A stretch of DNA of 64,000 nt from CALZIK01 sp945787635 (GCA_947259725.1 CAMYNM010000001.1:620001-684000); one strand, 5' to 3'. Positions 8,982 to 17,645 are shown, counted from the first letter of the stretch. The notes: generated by a model from the sequence alone, not told the origin. Made by a program: numbers and translations.

Positions 8982-10112
8982 ATGAACTCGGCTTTAAAAC
9001 GTATCCGTCTCGACCCCGCGATCGGTCTCGTGCTCCTCGCCGTGGCGACCGCCTCGATCCCGGCATGCCGCCAGGCCGAGCCTGACCCGCAATCCGCCGT
9101 CTCCACCGAAGCGCCGAACGAAGCCGTGAAAATCGAGAATCGACTCGCAGAGGCCCTCGCCGCCGAAGCCGCGGCCAACCAAGCCGCCGAGGCGGCGCTG
9201 GCCGAGCGCGAGGCCCTGCTCGAGTCGCGTGAGGAGCTACTCCGCCGCGAAGAGGAGCTCCGAGCGCAGCAGGCCCGGGTCGCGGCGCAAAAGGCAGAGG
9301 CCGCGAGGCGCGCCGAAGAGCTGGCGGTCCGCTCGAAGAAGCTCGACAACCACGAGGCCGACCTCGCCTTCCAGGAAAAGGAGCTTCGCGACCGCGAGGC
9401 CGCTCTCGAGGAGGTGGAAGAGGTCGAACCACCTACGCAACCGAGGGAAGCCGAGGCCGACACTCCGGCCGACACTCCAGATGATGAGTTCGAATCGGAA
9501 ACGGGTTTCGTGGCCGATGAGCCGGATCGTAGCCTTTTCGAGCCCGGCGCTTCGGATTCCGCACCCATCCGGGTCGAGGCCTCGCTCATGCCGGGCCGGC
9601 TCCTCGAGATCGAAATCCTCGAGACCCTGACCAGCCGAACGAGTCGCGCGGGAGATGAATTCTCGGCTCGCCTGGTGCAGGACCTCAAGGCGGAAGACGG
9701 CACGCTGGTGGTTCCGGCCGGAGCCGAGGTGATCGGGCGGGTGATACGGGTCGAGCCGCTCAAGAGCGTCGGTGGTCAGGCCGCCCTCGAGGTCGAGTTC
9801 ACACACCTGGTTCTCTCGCCGACCGAATCGATCGCGATCAGCGCCTCGTTGGTAGAGCTTGGGGCCAACAAGCGCAAGGACAAGAAGAAGATCGCGGGCG
9901 CGGCGATCGTCGGTGCCATCCTGGGCCGCGTGCTCGGGGGCGACACCGAGGCGGTCATCGGCGGAGCCGCCGCCGGCGCCGCCGCGGGAACCGCGGCGGT
10001 GGCACGGGCCAAGGGCAAGGACGCCGAGATACCAGCCGGCGAGATCGTGGCGCTCCAACTCGAAGAAGTGGTCACGGTCACCGTGGAGATGAAGGGCCCC
10101 GCCCGGAACTGA
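8982..10112 (+). CDS. Lipoprotein with coiled coil and glycine-zipper C-terminal domain
   Basis: A 376-residue envelope protein with a strong AAGGAGG ribosome site. The N-terminal signal ends in a lipobox-like VATASIPAC (Cys near 29). Residues 50-150 are an Ala/Glu/Arg-rich coiled coil with repeated REELLRREEELRAQQ-type heptads. After an acidic linker comes a beta-rich domain (190-300: ETLTSRTSRAGDEFSARL, then LVVPAGAEVIGRVIRV), like the LPXTG-free barrel in TrbI/VirB10-like or OmpA-associated stress lipoproteins. Near the end, AAIVGAILGRVLGGD and a GGAAAGAAAGTAA stretch form a glycine zipper able to enter or span a membrane. I infer a periplasm-spanning structural or sensory lipoprotein; no partner is identified. 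Confidence 0.82.
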   Translation: MNSALKRIRLDPAIGLVLLAVATASIPACRQAEPDPQSAVSTEAPNEAVKIENRLAEALAAEAAANQAAEAALAEREALLESREELLRREEELRAQQARVAAQKAEAARRAEELAVRSKKLDNHEADLAFQEKELRDREAALEEVEEVEPPTQPREAEADTPADTPDDEFESETGFVADEPDRSLFEPGASDSAPIRVEASLMPGRLLEIEILETLTSRTSRAGDEFSARLVQDLKAEDGTLVVPAGAEVIGRVIRVEPLKSVGGQAALEVEFTHLVLSPTESIAISASLVELGANKRKDKKKIAGAAIVGAILGRVLGGDTEAVIGGAAAGAAAGTAAVARAKGKDAEIPAGEIVALQLEEVVTVTVEMKGPARN

Positions 10113-10141
10113 CCGCCAAAAGGCTCGGAGGTCACGAGGCG

Positions 10142-11566
10142 GTGGGCTCAGACAGCCAAGCGGGGCATACTGGAGGTATGTCGGGAACGGATCCGCCTGC
10201 ATTGGCTCGCGGCCTCGCGATTCGAGTCGCTCGCGCCAAGGTCGCCATCTCGGTCGCCCTGGCGATCGTCGCCCTCGCACCGAGCCGAGCCGATTCCCAA
10301 CCCTTGCCGGAACCGAGACGAGCGCCGCTGGTCTTCGTCGCGGGAACCACCGGAACGAAGCTGGCGCAAATCTCGACCGGCAAGTTAGTGTGGGGCAAGA
10401 CCATGAACCTGTTCCGGCCTCGAGACCGCGGCTACTCGCTGGCCCTCCCGGTCGTGACCGAAACCGCGAGCCATCCCCAGGCTCGGTTCCGTCCGGCCGG
10501 CCCGCTGCTCGATCTTCGGCTGCTGCTGTGGAAGAAACAGATCTACGGGCCGTTTCTCGCGCACTTCCTGGGTAAGGGCCGGAAGCTCGGACGCTTTGAA
10601 GCGACTCAGCCTGGCGCCGATCTTTTCTTCTTCGACTACGACTGGCGCCTCGGGGTCGTGGATACGGCGCTCGAGCTCGCGGCCGAGTTGGACGAGCTGG
10701 GATCGGCCCTGGGGGGTAGTGGAACCGCTCCTCTGGCGGTGGACCTCATCTGCCAAAGCAACGCCGCCAAGACCTGCCGATATCTGGTCAAGTACGGCGC
10801 CCTGCCTCTCGATCGGGCCGAGGCGGGTCACTCCCACCCTCCGGCCGCCTACCGCATCCGGAAGCTGATCCTCGTCGGCGCCTCGAACGGCGGCGCGCTG
10901 CGGACTCTCGAGCTCATGACCCGAGGGCGCCGCTACGTGGCGCTCCTCGGGCGCAAGCTCTCGCAAGAGGCCTTCTTCTCGATTCGGCCCCTGTTCACCG
11001 ATTTGCCGATCCAGCGCAAGGACCTCTTCTTCGACCCCACAGGCAAAACGATCGATATCGACCTGGCGAGTCCGACGAGCTGGATCGAGTACGGGTGGTC
11101 GGTTTTCGCGAGCAAGCCTCAGCGTCGGCTGGCTCGCGCTCGGAGGCCGGATCTCTTCGGAAGCCGCGCCGACCGGACCGCGTATCTCGGGGCGCAACTC
11201 GACCGAGCCGCCAGGCTTCAGCGACTGCTCGCGAACGACGCGCCGGACTTTGGCTCGACTCGCTACTATCACCTCGAGAATGAATCGGTACCGACCGCGG
11301 AGCGCGCTCTGCTAGCTGAGTCGCGGGGCCGTTGGAAGGTCTTTTTCTTCGACGATCGGCGAGTCGCTCGGAACCCTGATCTGAAGGCCCTCGCAGTCAG
11401 CGCGGGAGACGGACACGCCACTCTCGGGAGTCAGCGCGCCCTCTCGCCGCAGGAGCAAGCGGCCAGCGCCGGCAGCGCGCTGGTCAGGGGCGGCCATTTC
11501 GAGATGATCATCGAGCCGGCCGGTCTGAACGCGCTGTCGTCATTCCTGGCCGATCCAGTGCCGTGA
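10142..11566 (+). CDS. LCAT-like secreted alpha/beta hydrolase
   Basis: A 474-residue exported hydrolase resembling the lecithin:cholesterol acyltransferase (LCAT)/PDAT group. The signal segment is VAISVALAIVALAPSRADS. Family marks are PLVFVAGTTGTKL (about 62-74), the FFFDYDWRLGVVDTA block (about 162-176) and a nucleophile-elbow equivalent LICQSNAAKTCRYLVKYG with Ser206. Asp in SAGDGHATLGS and His in RGGHFEMI fit the other two catalytic residues. The usual G-H-S-x-G around the serine is changed to C-Q-S-N-A. The GTG start at 10142 has GGAGG ten bases upstream; an ATG at 10178 has only a badly spaced site. The stop overlaps the next start by four bases, so the two genes are probably translationally coupled. 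Confidence 0.8.
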   Translation: MGSDSQAGHTGGMSGTDPPALARGLAIRVARAKVAISVALAIVALAPSRADSQPLPEPRRAPLVFVAGTTGTKLAQISTGKLVWGKTMNLFRPRDRGYSLALPVVTETASHPQARFRPAGPLLDLRLLLWKKQIYGPFLAHFLGKGRKLGRFEATQPGADLFFFDYDWRLGVVDTALELAAELDELGSALGGSGTAPLAVDLICQSNAAKTCRYLVKYGALPLDRAEAGHSHPPAAYRIRKLILVGASNGGALRTLELMTRGRRYVALLGRKLSQEAFFSIRPLFTDLPIQRKDLFFDPTGKTIDIDLASPTSWIEYGWSVFASKPQRRLARARRPDLFGSRADRTAYLGAQLDRAARLQRLLANDAPDFGSTRYYHLENESVPTAERALLAESRGRWKVFFFDDRRVARNPDLKALAVSAGDGHATLGSQRALSPQEQAASAGSALVRGGHFEMIIEPAGLNALSSFLADPVP

Positions 11567-12303
11567 TTCGCGCGATCCTGATTCCGGCCGCCCTGGTGGC
11601 GCTCGCCTGCTCGGGCACCGAGCGGAATGCCCGCGATTCAACGCCCGAGAACCCTGCTCCGCCAGCGAGTGAGCGCCTCGCGGACGCCGCCTCGGCGTCG
11701 CCCGATCACTACCGAACGCTGGCTGAAGCTCCGGGCGCGCGCCTGCTCCTCGCCAGCTGGGGCCCGGGAGAGAGCGACCGGCCGCACTCTCACCCCACCG
11801 CGCTCTGGTACGCGCTCACTCCGATGCGCCTGCGTATCGAGCACTCCGACGGAAAGACGCTCTCGCGAACCCTGGAGATCGGCGACAGCGGCGTGCAGCC
11901 GCCCATCGCCGGTCACACCATCACCAACCTCGGCGACCGCGAAGCGCGCCTCGTGATGTTCGAGATCCTCTCCCGGCGCGAAGGCCGGCCAACTCGGGAA
12001 CGGGCCGGCGCTCCCACCGCGATCTCGATCGACAACGAGTTCCAGCTTCTCCAAGCACACGGCGGCTACCGCTTGGTACACGTCACCCTTACGCCCAGCG
12101 ACGAGAGCGGTTCGCACTCCCATTCGGCGGGCCTTTGGCTGGCACTGACCGACGCCCGGCTTCTGTTTCGCGGCTCCCCGGGCGAAGAACGTGAGCTCGG
12201 GCTCGGCGAAGGCGAGGCGCTGGCCCAGGCCGCCGTTCGCCTCCATACGGTCCGAAACATCGGCCCGCATGAGGCGCGATTCCTGATTCTCGAGACACCC
12301 TGA
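11563..12303 (+). CDS. Bicupin lipoprotein
   Basis: A 246-residue exported protein starting at a GTG that overlaps the stop of the LCAT-like gene (GTGA). The N-terminus MIRAILIPAALVALACSG is a lipoprotein signal (lipobox ALAC, Cys at 16). Two cupin-like repeats follow: the first has RPHSHPTALWYALTPMRL (about 72-89), the second has SGSHSHSAGLWLALTDARL (about 182-200). Each supplies an H-x-H-like metal pair and ends in a conserved TITNLGDREARLVMFEIL- or TVRNIGPHEARFLILET-type strand. I infer a metal-binding surface lipoprotein; catalysis is not shown. Overlap with the upstream lipase-like gene suggests a shared role in the envelope. Confidence 0.82.
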   Translation: MIRAILIPAALVALACSGTERNARDSTPENPAPPASERLADAASASPDHYRTLAEAPGARLLLASWGPGESDRPHSHPTALWYALTPMRLRIEHSDGKTLSRTLEIGDSGVQPPIAGHTITNLGDREARLVMFEILSRREGRPTRERAGAPTAISIDNEFQLLQAHGGYRLVHVTLTPSDESGSHSHSAGLWLALTDARLLFRGSPGEERELGLGEGEALAQAAVRLHTVRNIGPHEARFLILETP

Positions 12304-12333
12304 AGAAGGCTCCCGGCGAGTTATCATGCCCGG

Positions 12334-12711
12334 GTGTGGCAGAAACGCAGGCTCCATCCGCGGGTCGCGGTAGAGCTTCCGGCCGAGTACCGAATCGAGC
12401 CCTCGCTTCGAAAACTCGAAGGCACGATCACAAATTTGAGCGCGGGGGGGGCGGCGGTGAGGACCGGACAGCAGATACCTCCCCGTGCACTCATCCACCA
12501 GTTTCGGTTTTCGCTGGCGACCGAAGGCGGGCCGGCCGAGCCGCTCGAAGCCTCGGCGGTCCTGATTCACGCGCACCCCTACCGAAACGACGACGGCGAG
12601 ATCGCCTATTTCTCGGGCCTTCACTTTCTGGGTCTCCAGGACGCGCATTTCGAGCACCTTCGCGACTTTCTCCGCGATCGCCTGAGGCCGCCCTCCGACG
12701 ATCTGGCATGA
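12334..12711 (+). CDS. PilZ-domain protein
   Basis: A 125-residue single-domain protein. Both c-di-GMP contact motifs of PilZ are recognisable: the R-x3-R element in KRRLHPRVAVELPAEYR at residues 4-20, and the N/D-x-S-x-x-G element in TNLSAGGAAV at about 31-40. The rest is the expected six-strand barrel, ending in a helix (HFEHLRDFLRDRL). It may read c-di-GMP and act on an unknown partner. It starts 30 bp after the bicupin gene, and its TGA overlaps an in-frame ATG of selD at 12708, which suggests a run of co-transcribed genes on this strand. Confidence 0.85.
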   Translation: MWQKRRLHPRVAVELPAEYRIEPSLRKLEGTITNLSAGGAAVRTGQQIPPRALIHQFRFSLATEGGPAEPLEASAVLIHAHPYRNDDGEIAYFSGLHFLGLQDAHFEHLRDFLRDRLRPPSDDLA

Positions 12712-12719
12712 TTAACGCA

Positions 12720-13772
12720 ATGAACCAACGCGAACGAATTCGGCTGACCAGCCTCGCCTCCTGCGCCGGCTGAGCCAGCAAGCTGCCCGCAGAGGCGCTG
12801 GCGCAGGTCCTGCGCCCCTTGCAAGAGCTCGCGGCGACCCACGTCGCCGACGACGTCCTCGTCGGCCTCGAGATCGCCGATGACGCGGCCGTCTACCGGA
12901 TCAGTGACGAGTTGGCGATCGTGGTGACCGTGGACTTTTTTACGCCTATCGTTGACGACCCGTATCAATACGGAGCCATCGCGGCGGCCAACAGCCTGAG
13001 CGACATCTACGCCATGGGGGCGCAGCCCATCCTGGCCCTCAACGTGGCGGGAGTGCCCAGCGAGCTACCGCTCGACATGGTCGCGGAGATCTTTCGGGGC
13101 GGCGGCGACAAGGCGAGGGAAGCCGGCATCCTGGTGGCCGGCGGCCACAGCGTCCGGGACAAGGAGCCCAAGTACGGCCTGGTCGTCCTCGGCACCGTCC
13201 ATCCGGACCGACTGAAGACCAAGGGTGGAGCACAGCCGGGCGACCGCCTCTTCTTGTCCAAGCCTCTCGGGACCGGCGTGATCACGACGGCTCTGATGCA
13301 GGACCGGGCCGGGGCGGAAGAGGTCGAAGCGGCGACGGCGAGCATGCTGCTGCTCAATCGAGGCGCCGCCGAGGTGGCTCGAGCTCACGGAGCGTCGGCC
13401 CTGACCGACGTCACCGGCTTCGGTCTGCTCGGCCACCTAGCCGAGATGGCACATAACGGCTCGATCGGTTTCGAGCTGGCGTACTCGTCGCTCCCGTGGC
13501 TGCCGGGCGCGGAGCGACTCGCAGAGGCGGGAGCCTTCCCGGGCGGCGCTTACGACAACCAGCACTATTTTTCGAACCGGCTGCGGTTCGACGCCGCGCT
13601 CGCCCCGTGGCGTCGGACGCTTTGCCTCGGCCCCGAGACATCGGGCGGCCTGCTGATGACGCTGCCGGCGGACCGCGTCCGGGACGCCCGACGCGCGGCC
13701 GAGAAGACGCACGTCGCGCTGATCGAAATCGGTCGGGCCACACACGAACCCGTCATCCTGGTCAGGGCCTAG
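12720..13772 (+). CDS. selD: Selenide, water dikinase, itself a selenoprotein (in-frame TGA = Sec)
   Basis: Makes selenophosphate from selenide and ATP for selenocysteine and selenouridine synthesis. The body is a clear SelD: GLEIADDAAVYRI, VVTVDFFTPIVDDPYQYG, AANSLSDIYAMGAQP, GGHSVRDKEPKYG, LTDVTGFGLLGH and ETSGGLLM. The reading frame continues upstream of the first uninterrupted Met through a TGA at 12771-12773: MNQRERIRLTSLASCAG-U-ASKLP. That TGA aligns with the catalytic Cys17 of E. coli SelD (GAGCGCK), with the catalytic Lys three residues later. With U18 the length is 350, close to the family's roughly 347. A plain start at 12819 would remove the active site. Start choice: ATG 12720 gives the family N-terminus; ATG 12708 (in frame, overlapping the pilZ stop) is also possible. 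Confidence 0.9.
12774..12816 (+). promoter_or_regulatory. Candidate bacterial SECIS element of selD
   Basis: Just after the Sec codon the RNA can fold. A 7-bp perfect stem GGCGCAG/CTGCGCC (12800-12806 with 12810-12816) closes a GTC loop. Its tip CAGGTCCTG resembles the CAGGTCTG tip of the E. coli fdhF SECIS. A lower stem GCCAGC/GCTGGC (12774-12779 with 12797-12802) is an alternative fold. The tip lies about 34 bases after the TGA, near the far end of the usual bacterial spacing. Folding was judged by eye only. Confidence 0.5.
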
Positions 13773-13825
13773 CGCCGACCGGAGCGGTGGTCACCGCGGC
13801 CCGGCCGCTCAGCAAGGGGTGGGAC

Positions 13826-14992
13826 ATGCGCTGGCGAGCGCGCTCCTACTCACTCGACAACGACGCCGTGCTCGTCGAGCTCGTGGAACCCATCGGCATC
13901 GCGGGCCCGCAGGCAGGGCGCACCTACGCCGAGATCTACGGCTTCCCGTCGGACTACACGCGACTGTCGGCTCTCGATCGCCAGGTCACCGAGTCCAAGC
14001 TCGACTTCGGCCGCAAGCTGGGCAAGAAGAAGGGCAAGGTGCGTTTCTACTGGAACTACGACGAGATCGATCGCGATCACTACGAGGTCGCCCCCGGCGA
14101 GACGGCTTCGACGACCAACGTCTTCGGCGCGTCCTGGTGGGCAAGGCCCCAAAAGGGCGTCAAGACCTTCGTCTCGCTCGAGCGCGGCTCGACCGACACC
14201 GCCTTCGCACTGGTCAACGGCGCCTTCTCGACCCTGACCTCACCGGCGGTCCCGAGCCCGTTCGACCCGAACGGGGCGCAGTACTTCGAATCCCACAATG
14301 CCCGCATCGAAGACACCACGGCGTCGCCGGCATCGTGGGACGAGCTCAAGGTCCGCGCGAGCTACCTCGTCGGCGACACCAGCTTCAGCGCTTCCTACCG
14401 GTACTGGGATGGGGAGAACGACGACGGAGACCTGACCGACTGGTCCCGCACCGTTCAGGCCCTGACCATGACCGTTTGGGCCGCCCCGGCGCCCAAATGG
14501 CAGTGGCACGCAGCCTACGCCTGGAACAGCACGGAGCTGGGCACGCCGGCCGGCATTCCGCTCTTCGATGGCTGAGCGGGCACGATCCTGTCGGGCCAGT
14601 TTGGCTCCGATCGCGCCCTGATCGACTACGACACCATTCTCAATACGGTCCTGGGCGGCATTCGCTTCAAGCCCAACGAGGAGCTCGAGCTCTGATCGAT
14701 GCGGCCTGTCAACAGCGCCGAAGCGTCGATGGGCCCGTTCCGATTCCTCGAAGGCGAAGCCTTCTCGGCGAATCGCCCCAACCAATGGTACGACTTCTCG
14801 AGGACCCACACATTTTCCGACCTGAACACGATGTTCCAAGAGATCTCTCTCAAGGCAAAGTACCTTTTCAACAGTCGCTCCCACGTCACCGGCGGATACC
14901 GTTACCTCGACTACGAGGATGACGCGCCGTACCTCTACGACACCTCCGGTTCGGTCGATTTCTACAGCCCCGGATTCGGCTGGCTCTTCTGA
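13826..14992 (+). pseudogene. Decayed MtrB/PioB-like outer-membrane beta-barrel
   Basis: One reading frame runs from 13826 to the TGA at 14990-14992 but contains two further in-frame TGAs, at 14573-14575 (after GTPAGIPLFDG) and 14696-14698 (after KPNEELEL). The product is a strand-rich barrel: WRARSYSLDNDAVLVELVEP, then YAEIYGFPSDYTRLSALDRQ, ASYRYWDGENDDGDLTDW and, past the stops, KAKYLFNSRSHVTGGYRYLD ending in FGWLF, an aromatic C-terminus typical of barrels. The pattern resembles decaheme-associated MtrB/PioB barrels, which are longer and carry a signal peptide; none is present here, so the 5' end is also missing. No frameshift was found. The ATG at 13826 has an AAGGGG site upstream but may not be the ancestral start. 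Sec readthrough seems unlikely because neither TGA sits in a redox motif. Confidence 0.65.
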
Positions 14993-15017
14993 TCGCGGAG
15001 CGACACGGTCGGTAGAC

Positions 15018-15047
15018 GCAGGGTGGTTCGACGGCGGGCCACCCTGC
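15018..15047 (+). terminator. Hairpin after the barrel pseudogene
   Basis: A perfect 9-bp inverted repeat, GCAGGGTGG and CCACCCTGC, with a 12-base loop lies 25 bases after the last stop of the barrel remnant. There is no clear T tract, so it may be a terminator or simply an RNA-stabilising hairpin. Confidence 0.4.
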
Positions 15048-15113
15048 TTCGCTTCCGGGCCGGTTCCGTTCTATTCTCGCGGCATGCCGATCCGACCCAA
15101 GCGCGAGGCCTGA

Positions 15114-15428
15114 GTGCACCAGCTTCCCGACTTCGAGCTTCCGGTCCGGTACCGAGCCGACGTTCTCGACGATCTCGGCGCACTCGGGGTGGTGCCCGAT
15201 CCGGGCACCCAGCCGCGCCTTGTCTACTCCTTCCTGCGGGCGCTCATGACCTTCGAGATCCGCGAGCGCAAGCTACGAAAAAAGGAGCTCGAGTCGGTCT
15301 TCGGGCCGCAACCGCTCGCCGACTACGCCCGCGAGATCGAGGCCCTGCGCGCTCGATACCGCCTGCTTCGGCGGCTCCCCGACCAGTGGGTCGAGGGAGC
15401 GCGCCCGATCGGCCGCATGAATCCGTGA
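15114..15428 (+). CDS. Small hypothetical protein upstream of MFS gene
   Basis: A 104-residue soluble protein of unknown function. It starts with GTG five bases after a GAGG site: VHQLPDFELPVRYRADVLDD. It is helical and rich in charged residues (LRALMTFEIRERKLRKKELE, then YAREIEALRARYRLLRRLPD). Its TGA overlaps the GTG of the MFS gene by four bases, a coupled arrangement that supports both being real. Thirty bases upstream an in-frame ATG (15084) would add MPIRPKREA, but it is followed by a TGA immediately before the GTG, so the GTG is preferred. Confidence 0.65.
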   Translation: MHQLPDFELPVRYRADVLDDLGALGVVPDPGTQPRLVYSFLRALMTFEIRERKLRKKELESVFGPQPLADYAREIEALRARYRLLRRLPDQWVEGARPIGRMNP

Positions 15429-16645
15429 AGAACGCCGTGGAGCCGCCACCCCCTTCGTCCCGCCTCTCCCGCCTGGCCGACGTTCTGGGTCTTCGCCGAT
15501 CCATGGTCGCCCTGCTGGCGATGGTCCTCCTCGTCGGTCTGGGCGAGCGCCTGGCCGAGCGATTCCTGCCGATCTATCTCCTGGCCCTCGGCGCCGGCAT
15601 GGCGGTTCCGGGCGTTCTCAACGCGATGGACAATCTGCTGAGCGCGCTTTATTCCTTTCCCGGCGGCTATCTCTCCGATCGACTCGGCTACAAGCGTGCG
15701 CTGCTGGTCTTCAATCTCGTCTCGCTCCTGGGCTACGCGATCGTCATCGCCTTTCCGGTTTGGTGGGCGGTGTTTCTGGGAGCGATCTTCTTCCTCTCTT
15801 GGTCGGCGATCTCGCTGCCCGCGAGCATGAGCCTGATCGCCGACGCGCTCCCCAAGACCCGGCGCACCATGGGCGTCTCCATGCATTCGCTCATGCGCCG
15901 CGCGCCGATGGCGCTCGGCCCGATCGTGGGCGGCATTCTCATCGATCGCTTCGGCACCATCCCTGGAATTCGGTTGGCGTTCGGCGTTGCGCTCGCGCTG
16001 GGAGTCGTCTCGATCGTCTTTCAGCAGACGCTGATCCAAGACCAGCCCGAATCGCGGGGAACCACAGCCGAATCGAGTCCCCGCAGGATGCTCTCGAAAA
16101 TGAGGCCGTCGCTCCGAGTGCTGCTCGCAGCCGACATCCTGGTGCGCTTCGCCGAGCAGATCCCCTATGCCTACGTGGTGATCTGGTGCATCCGGAACGT
16201 CGGGGTGACCGGGCTTCAGTTCGGAATCCTGACCACCGTCGAGATGGTGACCGCGGCGCTGGTCTACATTCCGGTGGCCTATCTCGCCGACCGCTCGACA
16301 AAGAAGCCTTTCGTGGTTGTGACCTTCGGGTTCTTTACGGTCTTTCCCCTGGTGCTCTTGTTATCGGATTCGTTCGCGCTCCTGGTCGCGGCTTTCGTCA
16401 TCCGGGGCTTGAAGGAGTTCGGCGAGCCGACCCGGAAGGCGCTGATCATGGACCTCGCGCCCGAGGGTCAGAAGGCCGGCATGTTCGGCGCCTACTACCT
16501 CGCCCGCGACGTCGTGGTCTCGGGCGCGGCCCTGGCCTCGGGCTTTCTGTGGCAGATCTCGCCGGCAGCCAATCTGCTCACCGCGACCGCCTGCGGCCTG
16601 GCGGGAACGCTGCTGTTCGCCTGGCGCGGTCGGAACCTGGCCTAG
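15425..16645 (+). CDS. Major facilitator superfamily permease
   Basis: A 406-residue MFS transporter with about 12 membrane segments. The loop 2-3 signature is recognisable as GGYLSDRLGYKRALL, and the central and second-half repeat as YLADRSTKKPFVVVTFG. Helices include LLAMVLLVGLGERLAERFLP and LLVAAFVIRGLKEFGEPTRK. The GTG start at 15425 overlaps the previous stop (GTGA); reading further upstream only yields Arg-rich sequence from another frame. Substrate cannot be told; the ARG-free helices and the position beside a small soluble protein give no hint. It is likely a cytoplasmic-membrane drug or metabolite exporter. Confidence 0.88.
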   Translation: MKNAVEPPPPSSRLSRLADVLGLRRSMVALLAMVLLVGLGERLAERFLPIYLLALGAGMAVPGVLNAMDNLLSALYSFPGGYLSDRLGYKRALLVFNLVSLLGYAIVIAFPVWWAVFLGAIFFLSWSAISLPASMSLIADALPKTRRTMGVSMHSLMRRAPMALGPIVGGILIDRFGTIPGIRLAFGVALALGVVSIVFQQTLIQDQPESRGTTAESSPRRMLSKMRPSLRVLLAADILVRFAEQIPYAYVVIWCIRNVGVTGLQFGILTTVEMVTAALVYIPVAYLADRSTKKPFVVVTFGFFTVFPLVLLLSDSFALLVAAFVIRGLKEFGEPTRKALIMDLAPEGQKAGMFGAYYLARDVVVSGAALASGFLWQISPAANLLTATACGLAGTLLFAWRGRNLA

Positions 16646-16683
16646 CGGCCTCTCATCGAGTCGCTTGGTAGATAATCCCCCGC

Positions 16684-17277
16684 ATGCCCACACCCGCAAA
16701 GAGCCTCTGCGTCTTCACCGGATCGAGCCCCGGCGCCCTGCCCGACTACCGAGCCGCGGCCGAAGCGTTCGGTCGGGAGCTCGTCACTCGCGACTACGGA
16801 CTGATCTACGGAGGCGGCCGCGTCGGCCTCATGGGCGCGATCGCCGACGCCGTCCTCGGCGCTGGCGGACACGCCGTGGGGGTCATTCCCGAGGCTCTCA
16901 TGGGCAAGGAAGTGGCCCACGAGGGCCTCAGCAAGCTCGAGGTCGTCTCGTCTATGCACCAGCGCAAGCACCACATGGCGGAGCTCGCGCATGGCTTCGT
17001 CGCTCTGCCTGGCGGCATGGGCACGCTCGAGGAGCTCGCGGAAGTCCTCACCTGGGCGCAGCTCGGCATCCACGCCAAGCCGTGCGGCATTCTCAACGTC
17101 CGCGGATACTTCGACTCGCTCCTGGCCCACCTGGATCACGGCGTCGAGCACCGTTTCGTGCGCGCCGAGCACCGCGCGATCGTCCAGGTCGCCGATACAC
17201 CCGCTGAGTTGATCGATCGACTCGAGAGCTACGAGCCGGTCCACGTCGGGAAGTGGATGGACCGCAGCCAGACCTAG
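16684..17277 (+). CDS. LOG-family (TIGR00730) nucleotide 5'-monophosphate phosphoribohydrolase
   Basis: A 197-residue Rossmann-fold protein of the LOG/TIGR00730 family, which splits cytokinin-type riboside monophosphates or other nucleoside monophosphates into base and ribose 5-phosphate. The signature PGGMGTLEELAEVLTWAQ is at about 110-127, with the nucleotide-binding GGGRVGLMGAIADA near 42-55 and a likely catalytic Arg in MHQRKHHMAELA. Length is normal. It starts 38 bp after the MFS stop and converges with the next gene, overlapping it by four bases at the stops. Confidence 0.92.
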   Translation: MPTPAKSLCVFTGSSPGALPDYRAAAEAFGRELVTRDYGLIYGGGRVGLMGAIADAVLGAGGHAVGVIPEALMGKEVAHEGLSKLEVVSSMHQRKHHMAELAHGFVALPGGMGTLEELAEVLTWAQLGIHAKPCGILNVRGYFDSLLAHLDHGVEHRFVRAEHRAIVQVADTPAELIDRLESYEPVHVGKWMDRSQT

Positions 17278-17645
17278 CCCGGATTGGGCGACCGGTCGCT
17301 GAACTCGTTCTCGCCGACGATCACCAGCACCAGCGCAAAGATCCCCGCCGGCGGCGCGATCAACAAGGCCGCGATCGCACCAGCCATGGCGCGAGTCCAG
17401 CCGCGGCGCCGGATACCTGCAAAGCCGCCGACGAAACTCACGATGCCGACGGCCAGAATCACGAGCGCCAGCGTCGTGAACAGCGCCGTCAGCATCTCGA
17501 TCGGAACGTCCGGATCGTTGCGCACGTCGGGAATCGAATTGATGATCCCGCAGGCGAATCCTACGGCTAGAGCCCCGATCAGCGCGAACACCCCGGATAC
17601 GATCTCGAGCACCCCCGCTACGGTCGGAATCCACTGTCTGTCCAT
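17274..17645 (-). CDS. Small integral membrane protein (DUF4064-like)
   Basis: A 123-residue protein with three or four hydrophobic segments: VAGVLEIVSGVFALIGALAV, LTTALFTTLALVILAVGIVS and AMAGAIAALLIAPPAGIFAL. The ATG at 17645 has a GGAGG site upstream and places the first membrane span near residue 7. The short loop FAGIRRRGWTRAMAG between the last two spans is typical of DUF4064 or similar bacterial membrane proteins. Function unknown. Its stop overlaps that of the convergent LOG-family gene. Confidence 0.78.
   Translation of the reverse strand: MDRQWIPTVAGVLEIVSGVFALIGALAVGFACGIINSIPDVRNDPDVPIEMLTALFTTLALVILAVGIVSFVGGFAGIRRRGWTRAMAGAIAALLIAPPAGIFALVLVIVGENEFSDRSPNPG

Noticed and set aside
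13819..14922. Long plus-strand frame that avoids the two TGAs of the barrel gene
   Set aside because: Its product is Arg/Pro-rich with no strand pattern. The TGA-containing frame has the real barrel sequence.
13826..14992. TGA reassigned to Trp or another amino acid genome-wide
   Set aside because: Many intact genes here end in TGA with the next gene overlapping or close behind, so TGA is a normal stop; only the Sec-context cases need readthrough.
15084..15428. Small gene extended upstream through the TGA at 15111-15113
   Set aside because: The added MPIRPKREA has no ribosome site, whereas GTG 15114 has GAGG at a good distance; no redox context for Sec.
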